Notes under the pieces: model-generated | Databases searched by the model: none | Told to the model about the DNA's origin: nothing | Seen by the model: only the letters and a program-made list of their open reading frames with translations | Assembly (NCBI RefSeq): GCF_018139145.2 | Contig: NC_059477.1 | Coordinates: forward strand, 27,693,502-27,757,501 | DNA from: Gymnogyps californianus | Taxonomy: Eukaryota; Chordata; Aves; Accipitriformes; Cathartidae | Direction: 5' to 3' | DNA: 64,000 bases | Program-made: the position numbers and the translations under genes | Part shown: positions 1 to 12,354 of the stretch, one piece after another | How the letters are laid out: every line of letters starts with the position of its first letter | Numbering within the stretch: position 1 is the first letter of the stretch

Positions 1-1750
1 TTCAGTCCACCCCCCTCCACCTTCCTACTACATATCCCTCCTGAAATGCAAAATGAAGGGTTTGTTTACTTATAGTGCAGTCAGACAGACACTGTCCTCA
101 GAGCAAAGCAGCTCTTTTCTAAGTAGCTGGTGGCCTAGAGGGGATGTTGTCTGCAAAGGAGGCTGAGAATGTCCCAGCAAATGCAGCTCTAGGTTGGTAC
201 TTAATAGCCGCCTGACAGATGTAGCTTCCAGCTGGTCACCTGGTGAACGTTATACTTACACAAAAGAGCACATCTTCAGCAGTAAAGACTAAGATTCAAG
301 ATTAACAGCCCAGAGGAATCAGGTAGAGTAAGGATGTGAATTTGAGACTCCAATATTGCTAGAAAATGCTTTAGCCTCTTGACTAGGACAGACAATAAGG
401 GGGTAAGGGAACAGCACAACCAGCCTGTCTCCACTAGATTTTTTTCAGATCTAACCTATTTTTGCAGACATCATCTGAGGACACCTACCCTCAGGCCTGC
501 GGGTGAAGAACACTTTCTTTGTTAATTCTGCAAGGAAAGCAATGCAGCTTTGGGACATTTGAGTGAGCACACAGAATATGCAGGCAGAGCACAGCCTTTG
601 CTGCTGTGTCCCAGTCCAAAGGACATCTTCAAAATCCTCCACAGAAATAATCTTGCCTTGCCAACATCTATATTTCTACCAATACTGACCCATCTGTGTG
701 GATATTGCCTCTCTACATTATAAATCACTCAGCTGAAAAATACGAGCAACACTTAATGTTCTTTTGAAAGCCTCAGGATTAAAGTAAGCTATTACAGCAC
801 TCTGTGCCGCTAAGTTTATTAATAACACACAAAGTCCTGAAATCTTTTTAGCAGATTCTCACTGAAAAAAACCCCACCTGTACATGCTAGAAATTCAGCA
901 GCACAGGAAAACCCAAATCCTTCATTCATCATTCATAGAAATTTCTGGAAATGAATTAAACACATATGCTTAACACGAGAAGTGCTCATATAGCAGCACC
1001 ATAATGCAAGTTCTTCTCACCTTATCGGCCAGAATGATATTCTGGAACTATTGAGCACAAAAAAATTCAGGGAGAGATAATTATAGGTCACCAGGATGAC
1101 ACTGGCCCCAGAAAGCATAGGTAAGTTGTACAGCAGGAACAAGATGAAAAACTGCAATGGAGCATCTTAGCACTAAAGAAGACAAATTGGCAAGAGGTCT
1201 ACCACACATCACTGGAGAAACAGATATGACTCCAAAGAATGGTGGTTTGAAGCCTCTTGGTACCCTTCTGGAGAGATGAATTTTGAAAAGCCATTAAGTC
1301 AGAAGGATTTGAGGTGTCTCATTCCAGCCCCCAGGAGTCAGAATCAGATGGCAAGTTCCTGCAACCAGTGGTTTTGCCTCCCAAATCTGCACGTGCAGCA
1401 GACAGTGCTGATTTCAGCTGAAGGTAAGAGCTGAGAATGAAGCACAGCAGCAAAAGAGGCTGGAGGGAGCAGTCGTATGATTGGAGTTGGAAACAGCCAA
1501 AAAGGCAAAAATAAGAGTGAGCAAAGCTGGACAGACACCCAAAAACCTGTAGCCAAGTTCAGAAGTGCTTTTCAGGCAGTGCACGTTGCACATGAAGGAG
1601 GCAGGGGAACACACTGAGAAGGCACAGTGCACAGAAAGAGAGAGAAAAAGAAAAGTTACAGTACTTCCATGTGGGGTCCCCTCCCCAGAAACCATCATGT
1701 CTTTGCTTCCTGCTGACCAGCAAGGTGGTGATGGTAACAGCATGAGCCTC

Positions 1751-1809
1751 CATACACTCAGCCTATGGCAGTTCGTAAACCAGTCATTGCTTCTTATCCC
1801 AAATTACAG
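1751..1809. repeat. Local duplication, copy 1 (59 bp, partner at 2350-2408)
   Basis: The segment beginning CATACACTCAGCCTATGGCA recurs about 600 bp away with roughly eight differences and no gaps. Both copies end in (A/G)ATTACA. It matches no repeat family that I know and may be a small segmental duplication or two copies of an unlisted repeat. Confidence 0.8.
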
Positions 1810-2349
1810 TTAGTGGATGTGTGCATTCTCAAACGCATATGCAAAAGCAGTGTGACAGCAGTTGTACAAGGGCCCTAATGTGCTGACCATAACAGATACA
1901 CAGCAGACCCACAGCAACGGTAAGGGAGGAAAGAGAAGACATTAGAGACTCAGCACACAGAGCCAGGCCAGCTCACTCCCAACCCACCTCTGCTAGTTAG
2001 GAGTGAGGGCATTTCCCTGTCTCTTCACATTAAAGCACTGAAGTCTGGAGCTGCTCAAACACCAACTAGCAAAGCCACTGTCACTCAACACATTGCTTCT
2101 CCTTTAAAATCTCAGAGAACTATCACCCAGTTGAAGGGGTTGCTTTGTTTTCTGTTCCATGCACAAGAGGCAAAGTACGTGAGCACATTTTTGTGCCCAA
2201 AGGCCTGTTGAGCTTGAGATAAGTGAGACTGTATCTCTGAGTTCTGTTAGTAAATATAAAATATGCATTTCCTCCCAGGGTATTAACAGTCAGCCGGTCA
2301 GCAAATGAGCCTGTTGATGATCTCAGGGCACCAGTAAAAAAATGAAAAT

Positions 2350-2408
2350 CATAAACTCAGCCTATGGCACCTCATAAACCACTCATTGCTTCTTACCCCA
2401 GATTACAA
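2350..2408. repeat. Local duplication, copy 2 (partner at 1751-1809)
   Basis: This is the direct-orientation partner of the 1751-1809 segment, beginning CATAAACTCAGCCTATGGCA. The flanks do not align, so the duplicated unit is short and bounded. Confidence 0.8.
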
Positions 2409-5339
2409 CAGCATGCAAAGCCAGGTACAAGGGTACAGCTCATCTATTTCACATTTTAAAAATTAATTTTGGGGATGTCAGTGTTTCTGTTCTGTGCTGC
2501 TATGAAGCTGTGGGCTTGTATGGGAACATCTGTCATATGTGCACATGCATTCACATGTCCACAGACATCACCACCATAGAGGCAACCTTTGCCAAAGGAA
2601 AAGAAGAAGAAACTGAGAACCTGACTCTGGGTTGCCAAAAACTTCCCACCCTACTGAACTCAGAAAAAACAACTGCACAGGGAGCGAAGGCTGTTTACAT
2701 CATCATTCTGATAAATCTTTTTCTATATGTTAGTCTTGTCTTGCTCTAAGTCCAGCTTCCCAAGGATGGCTGCACAGGCAGGCAGGAAGGACAACCACGC
2801 TAGTGGCAGCAGGCCATCAGCACCATGGCACAAAGTTACAGGATTCCTCAGCCCTGATACCCCGCCCTGGATCCCCCACCTGCACCCTTGATACAGACAG
2901 ACCAGATGCACCTTTAAGTCTTCTACAGCAATACTAGACAAACAAGTGACAAACTTGCCTTGAATTAGCCAACTCAATAAATGCAAGAGAATGGAGCTGT
3001 CTCCAGAAAGCATGACTGCTTATGAAAAGTCCGATGTTTTATAGAAATTGTGTAGCTCTATGTTGTGACTTTTTTTTGCAAAATGCTCTCAGTAAGCAAT
3101 GCAAGCCTGGGTAATCGTTGCTAAAAGCATCCCATTAAGGGACTGCAGCTCTAGGACACATGGGTGTTATCTACAAACAGCTAACATGCATTAATACAGA
3201 CTAGTTTATACATTACAAATACTGACAAGCTCCATGCATAGCAGCTACAAGAACTCTCTAACACCAAGTAGCATTTTGAGCTGATGACACACAGCTAAAT
3301 CCTGAAAGCCATGCAAAGTCCAAGATAGAATGTATTTTTTTCTGCAGTATTGTGCTCCTTAGGGCCTGTGTGTGTCTATTTAAATGAATTCTAAGGGAAT
3401 GTGCTTGTTGATATGATTTGCTCACTTATAGTAAATATCATGCCCTCATCTATTCAATTTCCTCCCTCCTTATCTTGAAGCATTATTTTTTCAGCTAATC
3501 TGTGATCCTGAACTGTGTATTTGTGTTTTGAGTTACTTTTCCCTTCTCCTCCTCTCTCTGTTCCCTTGATGCCTTTAATTCACGCAGGGAGCAATTCGTG
3601 CTCCACAGACACAGCTGGCTTGTTGGGTACCCAACAAATCCCCAAATGAGTGTAGAGGAACAGCATTCACAGCAGTCGCACAAGTTTCCCTGCGCCCTGC
3701 TGCCAGAGCATTTTGAACCCGAGCAACTGGGCTGCCAATTCTATGCATACCTGGTGATTTTGCCTCAGTATCCTCTGTGCAGTCATTGCTACCCAGAGGA
3801 AAACTAATGCTGCCCAAGGTAACTGGTGCAATGAAGACATCAACTTCTGCCCCATCGGCTGATTTCATGCCATCTCTGAGAGCACACAGGAAGTCTTCAG
3901 GGACTGCAGGAAATCTTTGTACAATGAAGACTACAGACATGGGTAAATTATCTTCAGATGCATTTGCTCTTCTAGGATTTGGAAAGTGAGGTTGATTGTT
4001 TCTTTAAAGCCAAGCAAAATACAGAATTGCACCCCAACAATTCTGGTCATTCTGCAGCTACCAAGAGAATCATAGCAGTTTATTTTCTTGAGTTTCACTC
4101 ATCCTATGGTTTTTGTACCAGTCTTAAACCATTTGCAGCCTGGCCCAGAGTAATTTTCAAGACCAGATACTGGCAACCTAAAGGCCAGATCCCATCACAT
4201 GGAAATTCCTGCACAAAAACTTCAGCAGTTAAGAGAAGGAAACAATTTGCTTTGAGTACCTAACATGTGCTTCTCCATGTAGCTGTGATTTGCCTTTCAA
4301 TTCTCTTTACCCCACAGTAAATCTCTGAAACTGCCCACAGCTCTTCTGTGAAGAACTAGATTCAGCAGAGTAATCTTTCCTTGAAGAATATATAGCTGTC
4401 CAGAAGGTGAAGCTGGTCCTGCCTTCCAGCACACACTCACTCTGTAACATATATGCAAGAATTTGGTTCCCTTGATTTCCAGTGGTCCCCTTGGGTATGT
4501 ATCACTCTTGTTGTGTTTCAAGTTACAGTGACCTGTTGTAGGAAAAGGTCATTCTGCACGTTTTTCTCTCTTCATGTTTGTTCTTTTTCACATGTCCTCT
4601 GTCTCACTGCAGTTCTTACATCTGAGTCATCATCAGCTTTGGGTTAATGGGGATTATACACAATCTCATGTGTAAACCTTGAGCTGTGAGTCATTCAAAT
4701 GCTAAAGCCTCTATTGCTCCAGAGGACTGCAGAGAAATCTCTCCCGGACAATCTACAACTCAATTACATATTGTCTTGCTGGACTAACCCTATTCCTTCT
4801 ACATTGATTTTGTCACTGCTGCCTGAAGGGAACTTTGTGACCATTTGCATTTTTAAATAGGTCAGTGTGTGTGTCTCTGGGAGAAGAGTAAGTAAATGTC
4901 CATTATGTAAAACAGCTCATTCTTTCTGGATTGTGAAAGAGATACAGAAAGGCTGTTCTTTCCAATAATAAGTTTTGAAACCTCATCTGTTTCCTTGCCT
5001 TGCTTTTCAAAGTCATTAAGTGGAATAACTGATTGTCCATTTCTCCAGAATACCTCGGTCTTTGTCTGTTTAATGTCTGCCTCTCACATATTCGTGCTGC
5101 CTGTGAGACACTTAACGGAATTCCCACTGCTCCACTTCTCAAGACTACTGATCATGTTCTCCACATGTTCCAGGCAGCTTCACAATAACTTGCTTTTTGT
5201 CTTCATTTAGTCCCCCTCCCTAAATCTTTTGCCATAAAACTTTTGCACTTACATACCCTCTCTATATGAAGTCTCATCCAACCAAAGTCCCTCAAAAGTC
5301 TTTCAACTGCCTTCTCTATGAGACACCATGAGTAAACAA

Positions 5340-5462
5340 CTTTCCCCAATTGCAAAGGGAGGATGATCAAGAGGCAGAGAGATTGAATAAGTGGCCCCAA
5401 ATGAGTCTTCAGCAGAGCTAGGAATAAAACCCTACTGTTGCTATCCTCCACTAGTGAACCAG
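5340..5462 (-). repeat. MIR/CORE-SINE-like ancient SINE fragment
   Basis: The text GAGGCAGAGAGATTGAATAA, then GGCCCCAAATGAGTCTTCAG and CAGAGCTAGGAATAAAACCC, follows the antisense MIR pattern of 'gaggcacagagaggttaagtaa ... tgcccaaggtcacacag ... agagctgggaatagaaccc'. It is diverged, as expected of an insertion predating the amniote radiation. The assignment is from memory of the consensus. Confidence 0.6.
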
Positions 5463-7728
5463 ATTAGCTCTCTTACTTTCTTATGAAATAAGACAATGAA
5501 AAATTTTTAATGAAGCTATGGGGGACACGGCCTGTTTCTCTGATTCTTTAACTTACAGGTTCATTTAGTACATCACCGAGAGATTCCACCTGTTATAGAA
5601 CGTTCCTTGTCTAGAGTACCTTCTTTATCTCCCAAGAAGCCTGACCACCAGATCTCACAAAGTTTTGAATCATCCCTTTTGATAGAGCCACAGACCTCTT
5701 AGAAACAATGTGCAACAAACCCAGCCAGCTCAGTGATACATATGGTCCTTGTAAGTGCAGGCGTCCTCAAGTTTTCCTTGTTTGCTAGCAAATACAAAAG
5801 ACAGAAACCTTCCCTATCTCTGTCCCTTCAAGACATTTCTGCAGTAAGTATATGCCTCTAAAGGCATACTGACTGCAAAGCACAACCCATACCGGATAAA
5901 CAATTGCTTAATAAGCTACAGAACATGCTGATAGTTCTGGTAGTTCAAGTGGTAGAACGTAAGACAGAAGCAAGTTCATTAAATGTATGCAATTTCTGTA
6001 TCACCAAAAATGCTTTCCTCCCCAAAACCCTTTGTGTCCTTTACTCCTTTTCCTCAGGGAGAAAATGGATATACCTCCTGGCTGATGTTATCTTTGATAA
6101 ATTCCCCCACACGAAAATGAAGTGAATCAGCAAGTTTAGCTTCTAGATGATCAGAATGTTAGTCAAAGGTGGGATTCAGATATACAAATTTGTACACTAC
6201 CCAGCACAGTTTTGTGAAAGGTGGATCAACATTGCTTATGCTATGCTCTTCCTGGAGAGCATACAGCCTTCTAAACCTTGGGGCCAAACTGAAACATGGA
6301 GATACTATGGTTGGTAACGGCTGAAAGTTCACAAGGAGTAAGGGTGAAGAACCTACATCACGAGTCACTAAACAAAGGTCATATTATTTCTCATCTCACC
6401 TTTGCTGAGCTGTTTTATATCCTTTGTAGGCCGAGAAGTGACACTCCCTGAACATTCAGGAAGGCTGAAGGCTAAAAGATGAAATTCACATGGGATTCAT
6501 GCACAGTGTTAAGGGACGACAGGGAAAAGCTGTTGGCCGACTCTCTTACCCATTCAGATCAAGGCTTTCCATGCTGGCCAGCTTGGGACCAAAGAAAAAA
6601 ATTCTTTCCCCCCGGCCTCTTTGTTAGTAAGTAAAGGGTCCCTAAGCATTCTGATATAACTGCTATAACTCTTGTGAAAAGCCAACATGGTACAGGGGGC
6701 TATATACCATTTCTTCACATTGTGGATGTACCTCACTCCATGGGGAGAGAATATTTGTCATTTGACTACTCGCATTAGCAGGCTGGAGAAGGAATTCTCA
6801 TACATCCAAGCCATATAAAACTCCAACAATCAGGTACTACAACTATTTTACCTTACTTTACCTAGCATTATGTCTGATCCACACGCTTCAGGCAAAAATA
6901 TCTGCACCGCAGCTGGTGTCCTCAGGGGCTTGTGCTCCCTTTATACATTGTCTCAGACAGCAGATAGAAAACGTTTCTAGTTATACCCTATATTGGAGGT
7001 ATTTCTGTTTTCTGTTAATATCTTGAAAGCTGCAAAATTCACTCCCTTCTGGAAGAAAAGGAAATGACTGTTATTACTGCCCATTATTGTGCATCAAAAT
7101 AGGAAGAAAGGATGAGACAGGGTTGGAACTCAGTAAAAATAAGGAAGAAAAACAATCCTTTGGTTTGATACATTGAAAGCAACCTTAAATAAATTTCTAC
7201 AGTCAACCTACCAATTCCATCGTAGACTTTCCAAACTCTCATAGGAGTCCATCCAGCTGACCTGGTGCATACAGAGGGATCCTAAGAATTAGTACACCAG
7301 TAAATATATGTATGACCAAATTTAAGTACTTTTTAGTGCTGTGAAATAATTCATGATTTGGTAAAAGCAAAAAGTACTGTGAGTACTTTAGGCTGCTGGT
7401 AAGAGGCGCTTTTGATGGTCAATAGCTGAGAATTGTACTGGTGAGGCATCAGAAGGAACAGGATTCATTTCACTGTGTCTTAGTCACGCTGGCTTCACAA
7501 AGTTATTGGGAAGAGGCAGCAGGTTAATTTCTGTCCAACTTAAATCACTGAAATACAGTAAGTACGTGCAGAAAGTCAGATGAGTGAAGGGCCTATTTTA
7601 AGGCACTCAGCTCACAGATGCACTAAAATTATGCCTGGCCTGTAAAAACTAGGGGAAGGGACAGGTTTTCTAGTTCTTGTTTAGTTCTTTTATTTTCATA
7701 AATGCAAGTACTATTCCAAAACAGTAAC

Positions 7729-7752
7729 GGGGGGGGGAGGGGATAGAGGGGG
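7729..7752 (+). other. G-rich run (G9-A-G4-ATAGA-G5), possible G-quadruplex
   Basis: The plus strand has nine G, then A, four G, ATAGA and five G. Splitting the first run gives four tracts of at least three G with short loops. It lies in intergenic DNA with no known gene nearby on this strand. Confidence 0.6.
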
Positions 7753-8607
7753 ACACTAATCTTTCCACTTATCAAAACTTGCTGCATGGAAAAATAGGGT
7801 CAAACTTTAAGTTAAGCTGTGTTCAAATGTCTTCCAAGTAATTTTCTTGTACAGTAAAGAGTATCTCTGCCTCTATGCCAAATTTTTATGCAGAGTTCAG
7901 TGTGGTTTTTCATCCTTTGGGAAAGGTAAGAGAGGTTAAAAATCACAGCCTTGGCTTTTTTAATGTATCTATTTTAGTTCTTCATATCAGATTATGACAG
8001 TATTACAAAAGAAAAGTTCACCTATTCTGGTTTCCTTTATTTTCCTTAGTATGTGGTAATCTATTCCTCTAAAGTTTTCAGGTTCAGTAATTACAAGAGC
8101 AGCCCAAACTGGTGCAGAGCTTCTCCCAAAGCTGCCTTCAAAACAGTGCACAGAAATGCTATATACATAAACTCCACCACCTAGAAAGACAAGTAACCTC
8201 TTGCAGAAGTCAATGCCGTCTTCATTTACCAGCACCTTTCCAGTGGCGGGGCTTACAAAGAAAGCTGTTCTTCTCTATGCAGTAGTTCTTCAAAGAATTT
8301 AGAAACACAGGCCTGGGTGGGCCTCCAGTCCCCTGCTAGTGCTGGGAACTTTTTTTTTTTTTTAACAATCTTTGTAACCGGCATCTGAAAAGAGGGATGA
8401 GAAAACTTGGAGGTTTTCTACATCCAATACTTATTCTTTTTAATGCTGCCACGCACTGCGCTCCATTATGCATCTAATGCTGTACTAGTACCAAGAGAAG
8501 AAGAATGAAGACAGAAGGGAAAAGGAAGCAAAGCTGAAAGTTTGGTGGAAATGAGTTTTCCTCTGTCACAAACCAACAGCTAAAGTTAACTGCTTATTTC
8601 ACGAGGC

Positions 8608-8627
8608 GGGGGGGTGGGGGTGGGGTG
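8608..8627 (+). other. G-rich run (G7-T-G5-T-G4-T-GG), likely G-quadruplex motif
   Basis: The tracts are separated by single T loops, the arrangement that gives the most stable parallel quadruplexes. Four G3 tracts are available by dividing the G7 run. Surrounding DNA is AT-rich, so the run stands out sharply. Confidence 0.7.
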
Positions 8628-9202
8628 GACCAAAACCAGAACCACCCTATCGCTTATAAGCACAACAGGAATATCTACCAGTATATTTGCCAGCTTAACA
8701 AAATGCAAGCCAAAACTCTTCCTCTTTCCAGATTACCCCCAACCCAACTGAGATCACAAGGGAACTCCTCCCTTACCTTCTATCATCTGACTTGTGGTAG
8801 TGGTCAGCAATCTTATCCCAAGAGCAGGATCTGCTATGCTAAGCAATATACAAATGCAGAATATAAAGATGGGCCCTGTCTGCAGAATTTGCAGCCTAAA
8901 TAACTTCTCCAGTCTTCCACAGGTGACTGAATTTCCTTCCTCATTTTCTAATTCCAAAGACTCTGTCCCAACACCAAACAGACAATTCTGCCAAAAACAA
9001 AGTATCAGGAAAGTTAGCAAGAAGAAAATCTACCTTGGCAACTAAGACACCGCAGTGCAGAATAGATCTCCTCACATTAGAAGTCTTTTGATGGTATGTG
9101 TCATACTTTTATGCCACATTGTAAGGACAGAGATGGAGCCTTGCTTCCAGAACTCTCCAAACATGTTGACACCATACTGTTGACCTGACAATTCATTTCA
9201 AG

Positions 9203-9242
9203 CCAATCTAGTATCACACAAACCAATGTAGTATCACACAAA
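9203..9242. repeat. 20-bp tandem duplication (two copies)
   Basis: The units CCAATCTAGTATCACACAAA and CCAATGTAGTATCACACAAA lie directly next to each other and differ at one base. This is a simple replication-slippage duplication in intergenic DNA. Confidence 0.9.
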
Positions 9243-10114
9243 TCACAAGTCTTCAACTATGTAACATTTTGGAAGTTATCTTCCACTACTTCTGTGACAT
9301 TTTCACAACTGTCCGAGAGCACAAATTGGGCTTCTGAGTACAAAAATGAATGAGACAAGACTTGAGAACTGCATTACAGAGTCAGCAGAACGCACTACTC
9401 AGTGACAGAGCAACCAACTTCATTAGCAGAACTGACATAGCCGGGTTACTTACAGATTCCCGGTACTTTGTTACTGGAAGAGCCTCATTCGTCCTCTACG
9501 GCTCCCAAACCCAGTATTTTGTCCTTTCTGTGGAGTATTCAGTTTCATGCTATGGCCCCAGCTCCCTCCCATATTAATTATGCTTCCTGGTATAATACCT
9601 CTGGATACTTTCCACCTCCCAAAGTACACACTGCAAAATATCTTTTCTAGTCCACATTCCTCTCCTAATTGAGGAAGAGAAGAAGGAAGAGGACCTGCAG
9701 ACTAGGCAACACAGGATATTGCTGACGTGACACAATGATTAGCCTGCTGGCTGGTACTCTCAGCTGCTAAGCCAGCCAAACAGGGACAAAAGGCTGAACT
9801 CTTCATTCCTTTCCCTTTCACCTCTTCCCAACATCAACCTTCATAAAAATCTTTTAAAACGTAATGCTGAAATCACTGCCCCTCCATCAAAGCTGACTGA
9901 TACTGCCCAATGAGTTAGAGATATCAGAGCAGTAGATTAACAGAAAGACACAGACAACAATCATAAGCTTTGATCTCTCGGCAAACAAGGCTAACCAAGG
10001 TTACTGTCCCATATTATTAGCGCTCAAAGAGCTTTCCAGAGAGACATTCCTTCCAGGGGAAAAAAGAAAATACATCAGTAACACATAAAAAAAAAAAATC
10101 ACAGCCATTATAAT

Positions 10115-10169
10115 TTTTGGTTTTTTGTTGTTTTTTTGGGGGTTGTTTTTTTTTGTTTTTTTTTTTTAG
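10115..10169. repeat. T/G-rich low-complexity tract
   Basis: Runs of T are interrupted by G and GG, in the style of (GTTTT)n low-complexity DNA. Frames read across it give only Lys/Phe-rich artefacts. Confidence 0.85.
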
Positions 10170-10809
10170 ACACTTTGATAATTTCTCTGGCTATGAAGTA
10201 CAGGACAATGGACGTTCTGCTGCTTGCAAGAAAACAAATTCGCATGGCGTTTCCTGCATGTCTGCTTTTGAAGTGGACAACTAACTGCTCTATTGCTTCC
10301 GAAGACTGGCCAGTATTGCAATTCAGAACGAGTATCCTCAATGTAATCAGTAACTAGGTCAGACTTTATAACTGAAAGTGTAAGCTTAGACTAAGTGAAA
10401 GCTCTCTTTCAGTCACTTAAGAACCTGAAAGCTGGCCCTTTGCCAAAGAACAAGTGTAAAATCAGGTTGCTATCTGATAGACTCTCAGTAAGACATATCA
10501 TAAGCTTCTGATGACTGATACCCAGAAGGCTGGGCAGAATGAACGACACTTTGCTTACCTTCCAAGAATTTGCTTTCACTTGTTTTAACTACGAGCCATA
10601 AATTCCCATTCCCCTCTTCAGTACTAGCAACTCAGTTACCATACTGAGCCTAAATGTGCTGTAGAGGTAACAAGATGATCTATGAAATAATACTCCATAA
10701 ACTAAATGTTTATTTCTTGAGAGAAGCAATACTCTCTAAAAATGTGGTCAACCGGTTCAAAAGAAACAGAAAGCCCTAATCCCTATTTTGATTTGCAAAG
10801 TAATTCTAT

Positions 10810-10905
10810 ATCCTGTCTGGTCTTGACCAAGACTTCTCATCATCTCTGCAAAATGGTAAAAATTATTTTATTGGGGTGTTGTGAAGTTTAGATTTTGTAA
10901 AGAAT
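10810..10905 (+). repeat. MIR/CORE-SINE-like ancient SINE fragment
   Basis: The order of blocks CTGCAAAATGGTAAAAATTA, GGGGTGTTGTGAAG and ATTTTGTAAAG matches the MIR pattern of 'ctgtaaaatggggataata ... gggttgttgtgagg ... tgtaaagcgct'. Divergence is high, so this rests on block order rather than close identity. It sits just beyond the probable XRCC5 polyadenylation site. Confidence 0.5.
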
Positions 10906-11086
10906 AAACCAAGTAATTACACTCGGCTTCTGTAGAAGGATTTTGATATTCAGTGTTTGCATTGTATGCCCAGAAAAGGGGCTTTTGATAGTCTCTCTTA
11001 GGTACTGCATAGGTAGTTAATCATCTGATTTTAGCAAACGTGGTTCTGAAGAAGACAAAAGCAAATTTTTAAATATTTTATTAATC

Positions 11087-11092
11087 AAGCAA
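11087..11092 (-). terminator. Candidate XRCC5 polyadenylation signal (AATAAA)
   Basis: This is the first AATAAA on the transcript strand after the stop codon, about 1.5 kb downstream. It is followed by a T-rich and TG-containing stretch (TTTGCTTTTGTCTTCTTC) of the kind that forms a downstream element. Transcript 3' ends were not available to confirm it. Confidence 0.5.
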
Positions 11093-12330
11093 ATTAATAA
11101 AATGTAAAAAAAACCCAGTCAGTGTTATAGTCTATAAATTTGCCTTAAAATACATTCAAAACAATGGACTGACCAAATATTTCTTATTTACAGTTCAGAA
11201 AAATATCTTCTGGTGACGCAAATGCTCTAGAGGTCTGGAAAGATCACTTACTCCCTGTCATCTGCATTTGAGAAACCCTTTCAAAGTCTGCACGAACTCA
11301 GTCAGGACAGGATGTGAGAGAGGAGAGAGCAGGTCACCATGTAGAGAGGTAGGGGCAAAAAGCAATTGCTGTTTCCTGCACAGGAGCTGTTGTTCAGTAT
11401 AAAGTGCAGATATTCCAAAACATTTTTTAACTACAGCTCATGATTTTTTCTTTTTTACAATCTTAATACCATTTTGCACAGTATGTTTATGCATTTGCAA
11501 TAATGAAAGAACAGCTTTTAAAGGAATGAATCTGGTTGTAACAAACAAGCATCTGTGAAGGTGTCATTAGTGTCTCTCCAGATCTGTAATCAAATTTGAG
11601 TATCTCTTTCTAAGCAGTATTTGACTACTTTACATTGCTCTGTGTACTCCATTTTGGTTACCAATGTTAACTATTATCAGTTATCTATCACAGGTGTCAG
11701 TGTACAGGTTTCACAGATTCTTCTGCTCTGTATTAGCAATTATCTGCAGTGTATGAAATGGGGATATAACCGATTCACTCATGCTTTTAGCACCTGGAGT
11801 ATCTACAGTAACCGTACTAAGTTAAAAGTCTAAAAAAATCAGAAATCCCAGCATATGAAACATGACAATGTGTAACAGAAAGGGACAGAGACTGTTGAGC
11901 TGCTGCTGAGCTAACAGGATAGAGAACCTGTAGTACAGAGATTACCATAATTACTGATTTGGGTACAGTGTGGCAAAATCAGCACTTGGCTTTGCTGTGT
12001 GCTTTAGATTCTGTTGTGTATTTTAAACTATTACTTTGTGACTCCCTGGCCTAGAATTTTTTCTCATAAGCCTTTGTGGGGTTTTTTGCTCTGTTTTTTT
12101 TAATAGGAAAAAAGCATGAAAATAGAGACTTTTTCCCTTCTGTAATAATAATGCTATGGAGTTACCTCCACTAAAGATTCAGCATTACCTGGTAACCTCA
12201 CTGTGACATTTCTGTCTTCCTTCCCAGGCAATGTAACAAGAATTTCAGGCGCCAGCGCAGATTCTCATTAAATTTAGTAGTGTTTAGCTGAAAGCAATAC
12301 CAAGGATAAGCTAGATTCAGTGTGCTAAAG

Positions 12331-12354
12331 AAAAAAAAAAAAAAAAAAAAAAAA
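12331..12354. repeat. A24 homopolymer within the XRCC5 3' UTR
   Basis: This is an uninterrupted run of 24 A on the plus strand, transcribed as U24 in XRCC5 mRNA about 240 nt after the stop. Such runs are length-variable and can also be the tail of a retroposed sequence. No recognisable element precedes it. Confidence 0.9.

Larger units (their letters stand above)
1..11069. other. Intergenic region downstream of XRCC5; no gene recognised
   Basis: No exon, RNA gene or coherent reading frame was recognised on either strand. In human and other amniotes the gene downstream of XRCC5 is MARCHF4, oriented tail-to-tail at some distance; none of its coding sequence is seen. The region holds MIR-like fossils (about 5340-5462 and 10810-10905), a 59-bp local duplication (1751/2350), a 20-bp tandem pair (9203-9242), two G-rich runs (7729-7752 and 8608-8627) and a T/G-rich low-complexity tract (10115-10169). 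Confidence 0.6.

Noticed and set aside
10108..10357. Lys-rich and Phe-rich frames on opposite strands
   Set aside because: Both are produced by the T/G low-complexity tract.
1..11069. Terminal exons of MARCHF4, the expected neighbouring gene
   Set aside because: No coding similarity was found. In human the two genes are tens of kilobases apart, so it probably lies further left.
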